From: Holdemanella sp. MSK.7.32 | GTDB lineage: Bacteria; Bacillota_I; Bacilli_A; Erysipelotrichales; Erysipelotrichaceae | Direction of reading: 5' to 3' | Length of the DNA stretch: 61,274 nt | Assembly (NCBI RefSeq): GCF_024460475.1 | Contig: NZ_JANFYN010000010.1 | Coordinates: forward strand, 1 to 61,274 | Shown here: positions 1-8,258 of the stretch, piece after piece | How positions within the stretch are numbered: the stretch's first letter is position 1 | How the letters are laid out: each line of letters starts with the position of its first letter | Translations under genes and position numbers: made by a program | Notes under the pieces: generated by a model | Database searches by the model: none | What the model saw: the letters and a program-made list of their open reading frames with translations, nothing else | What the model was told of the DNA's origin: nothing

Positions 1-456
1 TAATCAAATATCGAGTGTTGCACCATTTTTTACTATTCAGCCTCTAAAGTCAGGTATTATATACTAATAGTAAGTAAATTGTAAATTGGTTTTAGCAATT
101 AGTGGTTTTAATAAAGCTGACATTAAGTAGTCTTTTAGTGATTTTTTTAGGTGTCATACGATATTTCCCGAGAGTTTAACACTTGCTCATAGCCAAAATG
201 GTCAAATGTCGTTTATGTACAGCTTTTTTGTATGTTAATATTTTATCTTTGGAATAGAGAAAAATGATATGTGAATAGCACTAAAATATTACATGGTATA
301 GATTGTTAGGAATGACAAAAAGGGTTATATCAATCCTTTGTTCCAATTCTTTTCTTAGACCTTTGATTATCTGGCAATTTATCCATTAATAGAATCCTAA
401 AATTTTCACGTGCATCTGAGATTTATACTCTTCAAGATATTTGACTATAAAATTTT
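1..456. other. Intergenic stretch with no recognised gene
   Basis: No open frame with a ribosome site and no recognisable protein was seen on either strand. The sequence is AT-rich and ends where the left inverted repeat of the insertion sequence begins. It may be decayed mobile DNA, but nothing in it identifies it. Confidence 0.5.
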
Positions 457-1634
457 CTATTAATCTACAATCGTGTGGTTGACAAATCCTTTATTTACGG
501 GTATATCTAGTTCTTTCAAGTATCAAATGCCTTAATATACGCTCACTTTTTGGCCATTTGTCATTGTCGCGTTTACAACGCTGTAAATAATTGAACCAAT
601 TTAAATATGTTTGTAAATTTTCTACATACATACCTATAAATCTCCATATGTATCTTTTAATCCAACTGCACATGTTATTTATAAGACCCATTTTTTCAAA
701 ATATGATGAATCTTTTGCGTTGGCCTTATATACCTCCGATTTTAAATTTAATTCACGAATTAACTTATTATGTGCTTTTTCTCCATCATGAACAATTATC
801 GAATTTGGTCTTATATGATTATGCAATGTTTTATATATACAGTCGCTAGAAGGTTTTCCATGACCACATATAATTGCTACCATATTTTTATTGGAATCTA
901 CGGCAACTACTATACATATTTGAGTTTAAGATAATCCTCTAGGCTTTTGATTAATATAATCCGAACCCAAAACATTATAATCTTCTATATAGGTTTCATC
1001 AATCCATATTCTTCCACTTAATTGGAGAGTATCTTGATATCCATTTACTGTTTGAAATATCTGATTTCGCCATAAATTCGCTGTATTTGAGCTTATTTCC
1101 AACACTTCTATACATTGTTGTAACGGAACGTTAAAAGTCATTAGTTGAATATATTTCAATATCTTATGAAAAGATATCTTACTTGAATTGAACACGGAAT
1201 CCGATAGTAATGTATAAGAACACCCACAATTCTAACATTTAAAACGTTTGTGATAAGCTGGAGTATGACCATTTTCAATATAGTTTTCACATGAGCACTT
1301 AGGACATATCGGTTTTCTACCATATTTAATAGCTGCATCTTCTAGGCTAGTAACACCATATAAATCATAATCTTTTCTATTGTTGATGCATTCAATCAAA
1401 AGATCTAGTTTATCTTCGGGTAAACTAAAAACAAAATCCTTAAAAGGATTTTCAAAATTAGACATAAAAAAAACATCCTCAACATGTCTAAACAGCCATT
1501 CGGTGAGAATGTCGCCAAACAAAGTTCCAAATGACTGCTTAGACATTAACTGTCTTTGGCTTTTTAATTATAACAGATTCATAAAACGGATACACTACTT
1601 TCATTTTGTCAACCCCACGATTGTAGATTAATAG
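457..1634 (-). mobile_element. IS1595-like insertion sequence, defective
   Basis: The element is bounded by 30-bp inverted repeats at 457-486 and 1605-1634 that differ at one position; both read CTATTAATCTACAATCGTG inward and then end GGTTGACAAA. The repeats enclose one transposase frame on the minus strand. Family assignment rests on the transposase: an N-terminal zinc ribbon and a DDE-type core with the motif DETY. The 8-bp flanks, AAAATTTT and ATTTAATT, are not an exact target duplication, so the insertion is old or the ends have drifted. Confidence 0.75.
491..1465 (-). pseudogene. IS1595-family transposase with two in-frame stops
   Basis: One reading frame of about 324 codons is interrupted by TAG at 1232-1234 and TAA at 926-928; all three pieces are in the same frame. 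The first piece carries the zinc ribbon (CPKC...C then KRFKC, with NCGC following the stop). The second carries WIDETYI, the start of the DDE catalytic core. The third carries HDGEKAH, with a second catalytic Asp, and a C-terminal region typical of IS1595/ISXO2-like transposases. The start is taken at the ATG at 1465, preceded by GAGG. Point nonsense mutations without frameshifts suggest fairly recent inactivation. The protein would have moved the insertion sequence and should now be inactive. Confidence 0.8.
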
Positions 1635-1702
1635 ATTTAATTTTAGTAATATTCATTGTTAAATCCTTTATTCTTTACATATTGTTTTTTCTTTTCCAAA
1701 TT

Positions 1703-1720
1703 CTTTCCAAACTTGGAAAG
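1703..1720. promoter_or_regulatory. Palindromic operator ahead of left integrase module
   Basis: The dyad CTTTCCAA-AC-TTGGAAAG lies about 30 bp before the first leader hairpin. The mirror module has a similarly placed dyad, CTCTTTTCAA-AA-TTGAAAAGAG, at 11191-11212. The equivalent position and similar shape support a repressor or activator site that controls the integrase operon; the binding protein is unknown. Confidence 0.5.
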
Positions 1721-1750
1721 AGCTAAAATTATAAAATACTATTTATTGGT

Positions 1751-1787
1751 ACAGATCTTTGTTTCAGACAGTGGATCTGTTTTTTTA
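1751..1787 (+). terminator. Leader terminator/attenuator 1, left module
   Basis: Stem ACAGATC/GATCTGT with an inner CTG/CAG pairing is followed by seven T residues. It sits upstream of the HTH gene, not after a gene, so it is probably an attenuator. The same stem with the same outer sequence occurs in the mirror module at 11133-11162. Confidence 0.65.
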
Positions 1788-1800
1788 TATTCTTTGGCAA

Positions 1801-1906
1801 ATTAGAAGAAGGGATACTCTTCTAATCAAAATTTTTTTAAAAAATTTCTTCGATTGTGCAATTTTTTGCGGTTTTCGTCGGCTCGATTATGAAGGGATAT
1901 CCCTTC
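1801..1906 (+). promoter_or_regulatory. Leader hairpins: second terminator-like stem and GAAGGG palindrome
   Basis: Stem ATTAGAAGA/TCTTCTAAT (1801-1826) is followed after four bases by a T-run. A perfect 16-bp palindrome, GAAGGGATATCCCTTC, lies at 1891-1906, about 18 bases before the ribosome site of the HTH gene. The segment GTTTTCGTCGGCTC and a following GAAGGG are repeated at 2555-2580. The arrangement suggests RNA-level control of the downstream genes. Confidence 0.45.
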
Positions 1907-1936
1907 GAAGCTTAGCTATGAAAAGGAGGAATAATA

Positions 1937-2386
1937 ATGGCTAAACCCTATAATCACCGTCGCGCTGAAAATGCGTATAAGAAATGGAAGGAGAAAGATG
2001 AAAGATTTATGAAAAAGAACGGAATGCCAATGGATAAAATTCTTTTAATGAGAGATTTTGATAGAATGCAATTTAACTCCGATCGAAGATTTTTTGAAAA
2101 AGTGGATTATGATAGTGAACAAAAAATATCAAAAGTTGTTCAGCCAAATTTATCTGAATTAAACGATCCCAGAACTATCGGAGATTTCTTGAATTCCATA
2201 ACAAGTATTACTTTTGCAGAATTATTAGAAGAATTTGGCTTTGAGATGCAGCTAATTATTTTTTTAATGTATCGTGGATATTGTGCAAAAGAAGTATCTA
2301 AAATCACAGGAATTCCTGAATGGACAATTTGTAGAAGACTAGCAAAACTAGATTATACCTATAAAATAAGGAAAACAAATAAATAA
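1937..2386 (+). CDS. HTH protein of left integrase module, sigma-like
   Basis: A 149-residue protein preceded by GGAGGAATAATA. The C-terminal ~45 residues look like a helix-turn-helix of the sigma-70 region 4 or sigma-like kind (GYCAKEVSKITGIPEWTICRR). The N-terminal part is charged and has no recognisable domain. In Tn916-type elements a small sigma-like protein controls excision genes, and the position here, first in an operon with excisionase and integrase genes, fits such a role by analogy. The counterpart in the mirror module (10614-11036) is only weakly similar, which contrasts with the strongly conserved non-coding segment next to it. A terminator follows directly. Confidence 0.6.
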   Translation: MAKPYNHRRAENAYKKWKEKDERFMKKNGMPMDKILLMRDFDRMQFNSDRRFFEKVDYDSEQKISKVVQPNLSELNDPRTIGDFLNSITSITFAELLEEFGFEMQLIIFLMYRGYCAKEVSKITGIPEWTICRRLAKLDYTYKIRKTNK

Positions 2387-2393
2387 TTGAATT

Positions 2394-2425
2394 GCAGAAT
2401 CGAAGCCGATTCTGCATGCTTTTTT
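2394..2425 (+). terminator. Terminator after left HTH gene
   Basis: A perfect 9-bp stem GCAGAATCG/CGATTCTGC with loop AAGC is followed by ATGC and six T residues. It separates the HTH gene from the conserved non-coding segment, so that segment needs its own promoter or read-through. No equivalent is obvious in the mirror module. Confidence 0.8.
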
Positions 2426-2567
2426 ATATTCAGATTTAATGATTTTAGCAACTGCAAGAATCAAATTCGTGACTTATTCATTGAAAACTCATGTTGAAAC
2501 TATCCGTTTTAGAAAAAAATACACTTTTTTTTATAAAACTGCAATTTTGAGCCGTTTTCGTCGGCTC

Positions 2568-2923
2568 ACTAGTGAAGGGGGATATACATATCTTCCTAGT
2601 AGCTCTTTGAAAACTCAATAACAACTATTCGATACAACACTTATATATTCGAGCTATTTCACTATTGCGCGATGATGTTTAATACGGAGCGATGATACTT
2701 TAGATTGATAAACAATAATGCTGATTGTGCCATGACAATATATAAGATAATGATACTTCTAGCGACAGGCCCACGCGTAAGATGGGTTGGTGCGACCCCA
2801 ATGAAAGATGAATTGCGAACATCTTGTCGAATAGGATTCCTTTGTTTTCGGGTAATCAGGTGATAAATAGAAGACGCGATGAATATTTTAATATTAATTA
2901 TCAACCAGGTATGTCCTGGTTTT
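2568..2923 (+). ncRNA. Candidate structured RNA, left copy
   Basis: A non-coding segment between the HTH and PemK genes, matched on the opposite strand at 10238-10592 with well over 80% identity by eye. It opens with the hairpin ACTAGTGAAG/CTTCCTAGT. Two stems show paired changes between the copies. AAGATG/CATCTT (2805-2810, 2820-2825) becomes AAGATA/TATCTT on the right. AACCAGG/CCTGGTT (2903-2909, 2915-2921) becomes AACCGGG/CCCGGTT. The last stem is followed by TTTT and could end the RNA just before the toxin ribosome site. An 80-codon minus-strand frame here is broken in the other copy, which argues against coding. Function unknown; candidates are a leader RNA, a trans-acting RNA or an RNA antitoxin. 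Confidence 0.65.
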
Positions 2924-2947
2924 ACATATTTTATGGAGTGGAATGAA

Positions 2948-3310
2948 ATGAAAGTAAAAAAAGGAGAAATCTATTTAGCAGATCTGAGTGATGCCTCAGG
3001 ATCAGAACAAGGAAAAGTTAGACCGGTATTAATTATTCAAAATAATCGTGGAAATAAACATAGTCCAACTACGATTGTTGTGTGTCTTTCTTCTAAGATT
3101 TATACAAAACATCATCTTCCAACACATTGTATTTTGCCTGAGGGACTAGGATTGAAGTACAGATCGATGGTGATGTGTGAACAAATTCGAGTGATTGATA
3201 AATCAAGATTATTTAAAAAGATAGCAACATTAAATAAAAGGCAAATGGCGATTATTGATAAGAAAATAAAGATTAGTTTAGATTTACGTTTACATAACCC
3301 GAAGAAATGA
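2948..3310 (+). CDS. PemK/MazF-like toxin, left copy
   Basis: A 120-residue PemK/MazF-family protein, the usual length for this fold. It has the family's N-terminal GEIYLADL and GKVRPVLIIQNN blocks followed by the SPTTIVVCLSS strand. Family members are ribosome-independent mRNA interferases, normally silenced by an adjacent antitoxin. No antitoxin gene is present here: the gene is preceded by the candidate RNA and followed by the excisionase. The ATG at 2948 follows GGAGTGG; an upstream in-frame ATG at 2879 lies inside the RNA and is less likely. About 100 of 120 residues match the right copy by hand alignment, so this is among the best conserved proteins of the module. It could also act as a regulator instead of a toxin. 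Confidence 0.8.
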   Translation: MKVKKGEIYLADLSDASGSEQGKVRPVLIIQNNRGNKHSPTTIVVCLSSKIYTKHHLPTHCILPEGLGLKYRSMVMCEQIRVIDKSRLFKKIATLNKRQMAIIDKKIKISLDLRLHNPKK

Positions 3311-3420
3311 TTCTTCTGGTTATGGACTCTTTCCCTTTGGAAGCAGTAATGAAACACTGCTTCCTTTGTTTGTAGCTGGGAATTGTGCTTTTTGAAAGTT
3401 TATAGTGAGGAGGAAAAAAG

Positions 3421-3603
3421 ATGAAACCTGTGTTATGTGAAAAGAAAACCTATACAGTAGCTGAAATTGCAAAGATATTAGGTGTAAGTAAAGGAGCTGC
3501 TTATTCATTAGTGAAAGAAAATACTTTTAAAAGTATAAAGATTGGTAAATCAATTCGCATTAACAAGGAATCCTTTGACAAATGGTTTTATAGCGAAGAA
3601 TAG
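3421..3603 (+). CDS. Excisionase-family DNA-binding protein, left copy
   Basis: A 60-residue protein of the MerR-like/Xis helix-turn-helix family. It has the pattern YTVAEIAKILGVSKGAAYSL followed by the wing IKIGKSIRINKESFDKW, typical of excisionases. It starts after a GTGAGGAGG site shared with the right copy at 9739. It would bind the recombination site and direct the integrase toward excision. It lies 12 bp before the inactive recombinase gene, in an operon with both recombinases. Confidence 0.85.
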   Translation: MKPVLCEKKTYTVAEIAKILGVSKGAAYSLVKENTFKSIKIGKSIRINKESFDKWFYSEE

Positions 3604-3615
3604 GGAGGACTAAAA

Positions 3616-4935
3616 ATGGCCGTAGTAATTACTAAAAGACGTAAAGCATACAATGTAATTTATACAATTCAAAATGAGAATGGGGATATAGAGAAAAGAT
3701 ATGAAACGTTCTACAATCGAGAGCAGGCATTGAAGCGTAAAGAACAAATAGATGGTGGAAAAAGAAATAAGATTATTGTAAATAAGAATACACTCTTTAT
3801 TGATTATTTGAATCAATACGTAAGTGTGATTATATTTAATGATTATTCGATTTCAATATATGAGAATAAACAATCTTTGATCAACAATTATTTAAGTAAA
3901 GTTGTAGGAGATAAAAAGGTTAAAGAGCTTAATGCTAAAACATCAAAACAAATTATGCATGATCTTCAATTATTGCCAGGTGTACCTCTTAGAAATCAAA
4001 TATCAAATGATGTTATTTGTGCATCTGCTGTAAGAGGCTGCTTAAATTTATTATGCCAGGCCAGTGACTATTTGGTTGATCATAATTTAATGAAATTAAA
4101 TTATTTTACAGAATATAGGCCAAAAGTAAGTGCCAAGAATCAAGAGTCACCAAGTTGGAACTTGTCTTATTGGACTAGATTGATTTCTAATTGTACAAAT
4201 GAAAAGTTGTTTATTTTATTGCATTTATGTTTTGATTCAGGTCTTTCTTTAAGTGAAGTGAGAGCTATTACCTGGAGTAATTTGGATCATTTAGAAGAAG
4301 GGTATATCGTATCGAATAAAAGAATTAGACGATTGAATAAGAATGTTGTTTTGGAAATGGATCCATCTTCAATTATTCAAACTTATAAGAAGAAAGGATT
4401 TCAAAATACAAATACAGTTGTAGTACTTCTAAAGAATAAACAAGAAAAGAAAGTGTATTTACATAGCCAGGTCATTGAATTGTTGATGGAATGGCGGGAT
4501 AGATATGCACAAAATCGTTGTGATGATTCTACTATTTTCAGTTTGAAGAATAGTCTTCCTTATGATGACAGAGTTGTAAACAAACACTTCAAAGAACTTA
4601 TTAATAAATTAGAATTACCAGGATTGACATTAGTAAAACTGATGTCATTTGGTAGACAAAAGGGTAGAAATGAGGTTTTGTATAGTGATATGTATTATTC
4701 AAGTTTGGGGCGACCTTTAAGATGTAAAAAGCCTGATATTGATGGAGTTCGTGATTTTTTAAATTGCAGACAAGTGATGGAATGTAAAGAAAAATGGAAT
4801 CAATCTTTTAAAGAGAAAACATCCGGTTTACTCCCAAAAGAAGAACATTCTGATTTTGATGCATTGGTGGATAAATTAAAATCAGATCCATCTTTAAAAA
4901 GAGAGTTATTAAACAAACTATTAGAAAAGAGATGA
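3616..4935 (+). CDS. Tyrosine recombinase homologue, probably catalytically dead, left copy
   Basis: A 439-residue protein with the N-terminal AP2-like/SAM-like arm and the phage-integrase catalytic fold. The first catalytic Arg region reads FDSGLSLSEV, with Ser where active enzymes have Arg. The box II region reads TLVKLMSFGRQ, with no HxLRH. No clear box III TGH is seen. It therefore probably cannot cleave DNA. It ends with a helical tail (LVDKLKSDPSLKRELLNKLL) that resembles the tails of the active enzymes. The gene ends 5 bp before the active integrase gene, and the same pair occurs in the mirror module, so the inactive partner has been kept. A DNA-bending or heteromer-forming subunit is the likely role (inference). 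Confidence 0.75.
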   Translation: MAVVITKRRKAYNVIYTIQNENGDIEKRYETFYNREQALKRKEQIDGGKRNKIIVNKNTLFIDYLNQYVSVIIFNDYSISIYENKQSLINNYLSKVVGDKKVKELNAKTSKQIMHDLQLLPGVPLRNQISNDVICASAVRGCLNLLCQASDYLVDHNLMKLNYFTEYRPKVSAKNQESPSWNLSYWTRLISNCTNEKLFILLHLCFDSGLSLSEVRAITWSNLDHLEEGYIVSNKRIRRLNKNVVLEMDPSSIIQTYKKKGFQNTNTVVVLLKNKQEKKVYLHSQVIELLMEWRDRYAQNRCDDSTIFSLKNSLPYDDRVVNKHFKELINKLELPGLTLVKLMSFGRQKGRNEVLYSDMYYSSLGRPLRCKKPDIDGVRDFLNCRQVMECKEKWNQSFKEKTSGLLPKEEHSDFDALVDKLKSDPSLKRELLNKLLEKR

Positions 4936-4940
4936 TATGA

Positions 4941-6299
4941 ATGGCAACAATTAATAAGCGTAATGGTAAATATTGTGTAATTTATTATTATGTAGACACA
5001 AAAGGAAAAAAGAGACAAAAATGGGAAACATTTGATTCAATTTCTGAAGCTAAAGCTAGAAAGTCAATAGTTGAAGCTGAAAAGGCTAAGGGGTCTTTTA
5101 TCCCGCCTAATACAGATACTGTTGAATCATTTTTAGATACATTTATTGAACTTTATGGCTATCAAAACTGGAGTGTTTCTACATTAACAAGAAATCGTTC
5201 TACAATTAAATATTATATTCTTCCATATATAGGTAAAAAGAAGCTGCAAGATATTAAGCCAATTGTGATTGAAAAATATTATAGGGATTTAAAAGAACAA
5301 AGAGTTATTCGACCTATGAGATCAAACACAGATGGGAAAGTAACTTCTTATATATTAAAATCGGTTCATAAGTTATTGAGCTGTGCCTTTGGGTGTGCTG
5401 AAAAGTGGGAATTAATTGCGTCCAATCCTTTTAAAAAAGTTACACCTCCAAAACATGAATATGCCAAAAAAGAAATTTGGACTTCAGAAATGATTTCTAG
5501 AGCACTAGAAGTTTGTGAAGATCCAAAGATTTCATTGGCAATTCAACTATCGTTTGCGTGTTCATTACGTATTGGTGAAGTTTTAGGATTACAATGGAAA
5601 AATGTATTCATAAGCGATGAAGATATTGAAAAAGATAATGCTCATATTGTTGTAGAACAGCAATTACAAAGATTATCTAAAAAGGGAATTGATGAACTGA
5701 ATGTTCAAGATATTTTGTATACATTTCCATCAGCTACTGATAATGAAAGTAATACAACAGTATTGGTGTTACGAAAACCTAAAACACAATCAAGTATTCG
5801 TACTATATGGCTACCTAATACATTGGTACAATTTTTACGTGAATGGAAAGTACAACAAAATGAATACAAAGAATTCTTTCAAGATGAATATCATGATTAT
5901 GATATGGTTTTATGTTTTGAAGATGGTAGACCAGTAGAGCATAATATCATTCGTAAAGGATTAGCTAAGCTTTCAGAAAAAGCTGGACTTCCACCGGTGG
6001 TATTTCATTCGCTTCGTCATTCAAGTACAACATATAAATTAAAATTAAATCATGGTGATATAAAAGCAACACAAGGTGATACTGGCCATGCACAAGCCGA
6101 TATGGTAACTGATTTATATAGTCATATTTTAGATGAAGATCGTAAAATAAATGCTCAAAAGTTTGATGAGTCTTTTTATCAGAACAATGATGAAGACAAT
6201 GCCAAAAGGAAGAAAGATAGTATTGATGTGGATAAGCTGGTTGCTTCTTTAAAAGACAATCCAGATCTACTGGATAAACTATTAGATGCATTAAAATAA
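4941..6299 (+). CDS. Tyrosine-type integrase, left copy
   Basis: A 452-residue site-specific recombinase with an intact active site. The first Arg lies in FACSLRIGEV (~residue 207), HSLRH at ~355, TGH ~25 residues later and the nucleophile Tyr in LYSHIL at ~391. The N-terminal ~60 residues (NKRNGKYCVIYYY...) are the arm-binding domain. A C-terminal tail, DVDKLVASLKDNPDLLDKLL, is shared with its inactive partner. It closes the operon and is followed by a terminator. The gene points toward the 5' side of the tRNA-Arg gene, which is not the usual arrangement for an element inserted into a tRNA 3' end. It may belong to a second element or to an inverted part of the same one. Confidence 0.9.
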   Translation: MATINKRNGKYCVIYYYVDTKGKKRQKWETFDSISEAKARKSIVEAEKAKGSFIPPNTDTVESFLDTFIELYGYQNWSVSTLTRNRSTIKYYILPYIGKKKLQDIKPIVIEKYYRDLKEQRVIRPMRSNTDGKVTSYILKSVHKLLSCAFGCAEKWELIASNPFKKVTPPKHEYAKKEIWTSEMISRALEVCEDPKISLAIQLSFACSLRIGEVLGLQWKNVFISDEDIEKDNAHIVVEQQLQRLSKKGIDELNVQDILYTFPSATDNESNTTVLVLRKPKTQSSIRTIWLPNTLVQFLREWKVQQNEYKEFFQDEYHDYDMVLCFEDGRPVEHNIIRKGLAKLSEKAGLPPVVFHSLRHSSTTYKLKLNHGDIKATQGDTGHAQADMVTDLYSHILDEDRKINAQKFDESFYQNNDEDNAKRKKDSIDVDKLVASLKDNPDLLDKLLDALK

Positions 6300-6302
6300 G
6301 AT

Positions 6303-6324
6303 GTCCCTATCAAGGGACTTTTTT
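6303..6324 (+). terminator. Terminator after left integrase
   Basis: Stem GTCCCT/AGGGAC with loop ATCA is followed by six T residues, directly after the integrase stop codon. Confidence 0.85.
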
Positions 6325-6572
6325 AATAAAATGGCCTTCTAGCTAATAGCCAGCTAATATTGACTATATAAAAAAAACGAAATCAGGTGAAAAATTCCGT
6401 ATATTTTATTGAGCAGTCAAAATTAGAAAACACAAAAAAGCCGATAAATAAAGCATATAACAAAACTATATGTAAATTTCAAGATTAAATAAAATTGTGA
6501 TGAGTGGTCTCCTAAGCAGGAGGTCATTTTCCTAAGCAAGAGGCGGCCTTTTGTAGTAAAATATTAATAAAT
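6325..6572. other. Gap with GCTAATA repeats and tRNA anticodon-loop-like sequence
   Basis: No gene is seen. AGCTAATAGCCAGCTAATATT near 6341-6361 carries two GCTAATA units, also present near both ends of the ICE. CTCCTAAGC at 6509-6517, and a second copy starting with TT at 6529-6537, match the tRNA-Arg anticodon-loop sequence found at 59560-59568. They may be recombination-core relics. CTCCT/AGGAG also forms a small hairpin at this spot. Confidence 0.4.
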
Positions 6573-6649
6573 GCGGATATAGCTCAGCTGGATAGAGCGA
6601 CGCTCTCCTAAAGCGTAGGCCTGGCGTTCGAATCGCCATATTCGCACCA
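6573..6649 (+). tRNA. tRNA-Arg (anticodon CCT)
   Basis: A complete cloverleaf of 77 bases with encoded CCA. The acceptor stem is GCGGATA/TATTCGC, the D-stem GCTC/GAGC, the anticodon stem ACGCT/AGCGT with loop CTCCTAA, and the T-arm TGGCG-TTCGAAT-CGCCA. Anticodon CCT reads AGG codons (Arg). A terminator follows. The integrase gene of the right module begins about 260 bp beyond its 3' end, the usual place for an element inserted in a tRNA gene. Confidence 0.97.
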
Positions 6650-6663
6650 TTTTGCCTTTATTT

Positions 6664-6685
6664 AAGCGGATTTTTCCGCTTTTTT
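6664..6685 (+). terminator. Terminator after tRNA-Arg
   Basis: Stem AAGCGGA/TCCGCTT is followed by five T residues, just downstream of the tRNA. Confidence 0.85.
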
Positions 6686-6769
6686 GTTTACCATTTTTAG
6701 ATTGGAAATGTATATCTTTGATATGAAAATTCAACTTCTTTTTCTACATAAAACCAAATAAATAGCAAG

Positions 6770-6898
6770 GTTCGGATGCTCTTATTGAATCCGAACTTTT
6801 TAGTGCCGTTTTTGGGGTCATCTAATGAGTTTCTAATAGCCATTTAATAGGACCCTGTGGCACAGGACGTATCAAACGATACGTCACGTGCTAATAAA
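6770..6898. repeat. Left-end integrase arm-type sites and palindromes
   Basis: The inverted pair GTTCGGAT (6770-6777) and ATCCGAAC (6789-6796), followed by T residues, recurs in the right-end region near 59.36 kb. Further on are CCTGTG-G-CACAGG, GACGTATC-AAAC-GATACGTC (about 6867-6886), and GTGCTAATAAA at 6888-6898, whose exact complement TTTATTAGCAC is at 59450-59460. These shared sites at two ends 52 kb apart are best read as integrase/excisionase arm-binding sites. The first hairpin may also act as a terminator. Confidence 0.6.
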
Positions 6899-6904
6899 CA
6901 TCAT

Positions 6905-8257
6905 TCAATCACCGCTCAAAGTGGCTATTAGAAGCTGTAATAAATCAGGATCTTGCTTGATTTTTTCAAGTACTTTATCTATGTCGACTTTCTTATTTGC
7001 CTGTGGAACATCAACATAGTTTTCTATATGTTGCTTGTAAAAACTGTCCTCAAATTTTTGTGCGTTTACTCTTCGGTCTTCATCTAAGATGTGACTATAT
7101 AGATCCATGACCATATCTGCTTGAGAATGCCCAGTATCTCCTTGGGTTGCTTTTATATCGCCATTGTTTAATTTCAATTTATAGGTTGTACTAGTATGGC
7201 GCAAAGAATGAAAGACAACGTGGGGAAGTCCAGCTTCTTTTTCTAATTTGGATAGGCCTTTACGAATAATACTTCCATCACACGGAATCCCATTTGGCTG
7301 ACATATTACAAGATTATAATCATGATAAGCATCTCCATAGGCTTCCTTATATTTACTTTGATCTTCTTTCCATTGTTTCAAGAAACAAGCTAATGTATTT
7401 GGTAACCATATTTTTCGTACACTACTATCTGTTTTAGGAGTTTTTAATATCAGTCTTGTTGCATTTTTTTTCTTTTCAAATTGAGGAAAGATGAATAGTA
7501 CATCTTTATTGTTCAATTTTTCAATGGCATCCGTACGGGCACGTTCTAATTGTTGTTTTATATAAATGTGTGTATCTCCACACGCAAAATCCTCTTCGCT
7601 AATATGCACATTGTCCCAAGTCAAACCTAGCACTTCGCCCATTCTTAAAGAACAGGCAAATGCGAGTTGAATGGCAATGGATAGTTTTGGATCTTCACAA
7701 ACTTCAAGTGCTTTGGCAATCTGATTGGCTGTCCATATTTCTCGCTTTTCATAATCATGCTTGGGCGTATCCACTTTTAAAAATGGATTATTGGAAATAT
7801 ATTCCCATTTTACCGCAACATTAAATGTACATCGTAAGATTCTATGGACTTCAGCAACAACACGAGTGGATACTTTTCCTGTCTTCTTTGTATTTTCACT
7901 TTCTTTTAGATTTGCATAATATTGCTCAATGGTTATCGGACGAATTTCATCCAGTTTATAATGCCCTAAATATGGAGAAATATATGTTGTAAATAAAGCC
8001 GTATTCTTTTCCATAGTAGATATTGACCATTTATTGCATCCATATAGATCAACATATGTTGGCCAGAATTCATTTAAAGTCGTAGTACTTGGTGCAATAA
8101 AGGTTCGATTGGCTTGTTGTAATTCAACTTCTGCCTTACGTTTCCTAGCTTCCCGTAATGTTCTAAAGGACTCCCATTTTTGTTTTTGCTTTCCATATTT
8201 ATCCGTATAATAATAAACTACATTGTATTTATCCTTTCGTTTTTGTATGGATGCCAT
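6905..8257 (-). CDS. Tyrosine-type integrase, right copy (ICE integrase)
   Basis: A tyrosine recombinase of about 450 residues. Its full catalytic set is: Arg in FACSLRMGEVLG, HSLRHTSTT, TGHSQADM and the Tyr in LYSHIL. It is closely similar to the left copy at 4941-6299, including the arm-binding domain and a C-terminal tail (DKVLEKIKQDPDLLQLL). The ATG at 8257 is chosen because GAGAGTGGTGA lies just upstream and it gives the same N-terminus as the left copy; the frame extends upstream to 8275. It overlaps the end of the inactive recombinase gene by a few bases. Its position next to the 3' end of the tRNA and the arm-type repeats makes it the most likely integrase of the BREX-carrying ICE. 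Confidence 0.9.
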   Translation of the reverse strand: MASIQKRKDKYNVVYYYTDKYGKQKQKWESFRTLREARKRKAEVELQQANRTFIAPSTTTLNEFWPTYVDLYGCNKWSISTMEKNTALFTTYISPYLGHYKLDEIRPITIEQYYANLKESENTKKTGKVSTRVVAEVHRILRCTFNVAVKWEYISNNPFLKVDTPKHDYEKREIWTANQIAKALEVCEDPKLSIAIQLAFACSLRMGEVLGLTWDNVHISEEDFACGDTHIYIKQQLERARTDAIEKLNNKDVLFIFPQFEKKKNATRLILKTPKTDSSVRKIWLPNTLACFLKQWKEDQSKYKEAYGDAYHDYNLVICQPNGIPCDGSIIRKGLSKLEKEAGLPHVVFHSLRHTSTTYKLKLNNGDIKATQGDTGHSQADMVMDLYSHILDEDRRVNAQKFEDSFYKQHIENYVDVPQANKKVDIDKVLEKIKQDPDLLQLLIATLSGD

Positions 8258-8258
8258 A

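Noticed and set aside
926..1234. Reassigned stop codons in the transposase.
   Set aside because: TAG and TAA end many intact genes in the window, so the two stops are simple mutations.
2662..2904. An 80-codon minus-strand frame inside the conserved non-coding segment.
   Set aside because: The matching segment at 10.24-10.59 kb breaks the frame with a stop and shifts, while stems are preserved; RNA conservation explains the sequence better.
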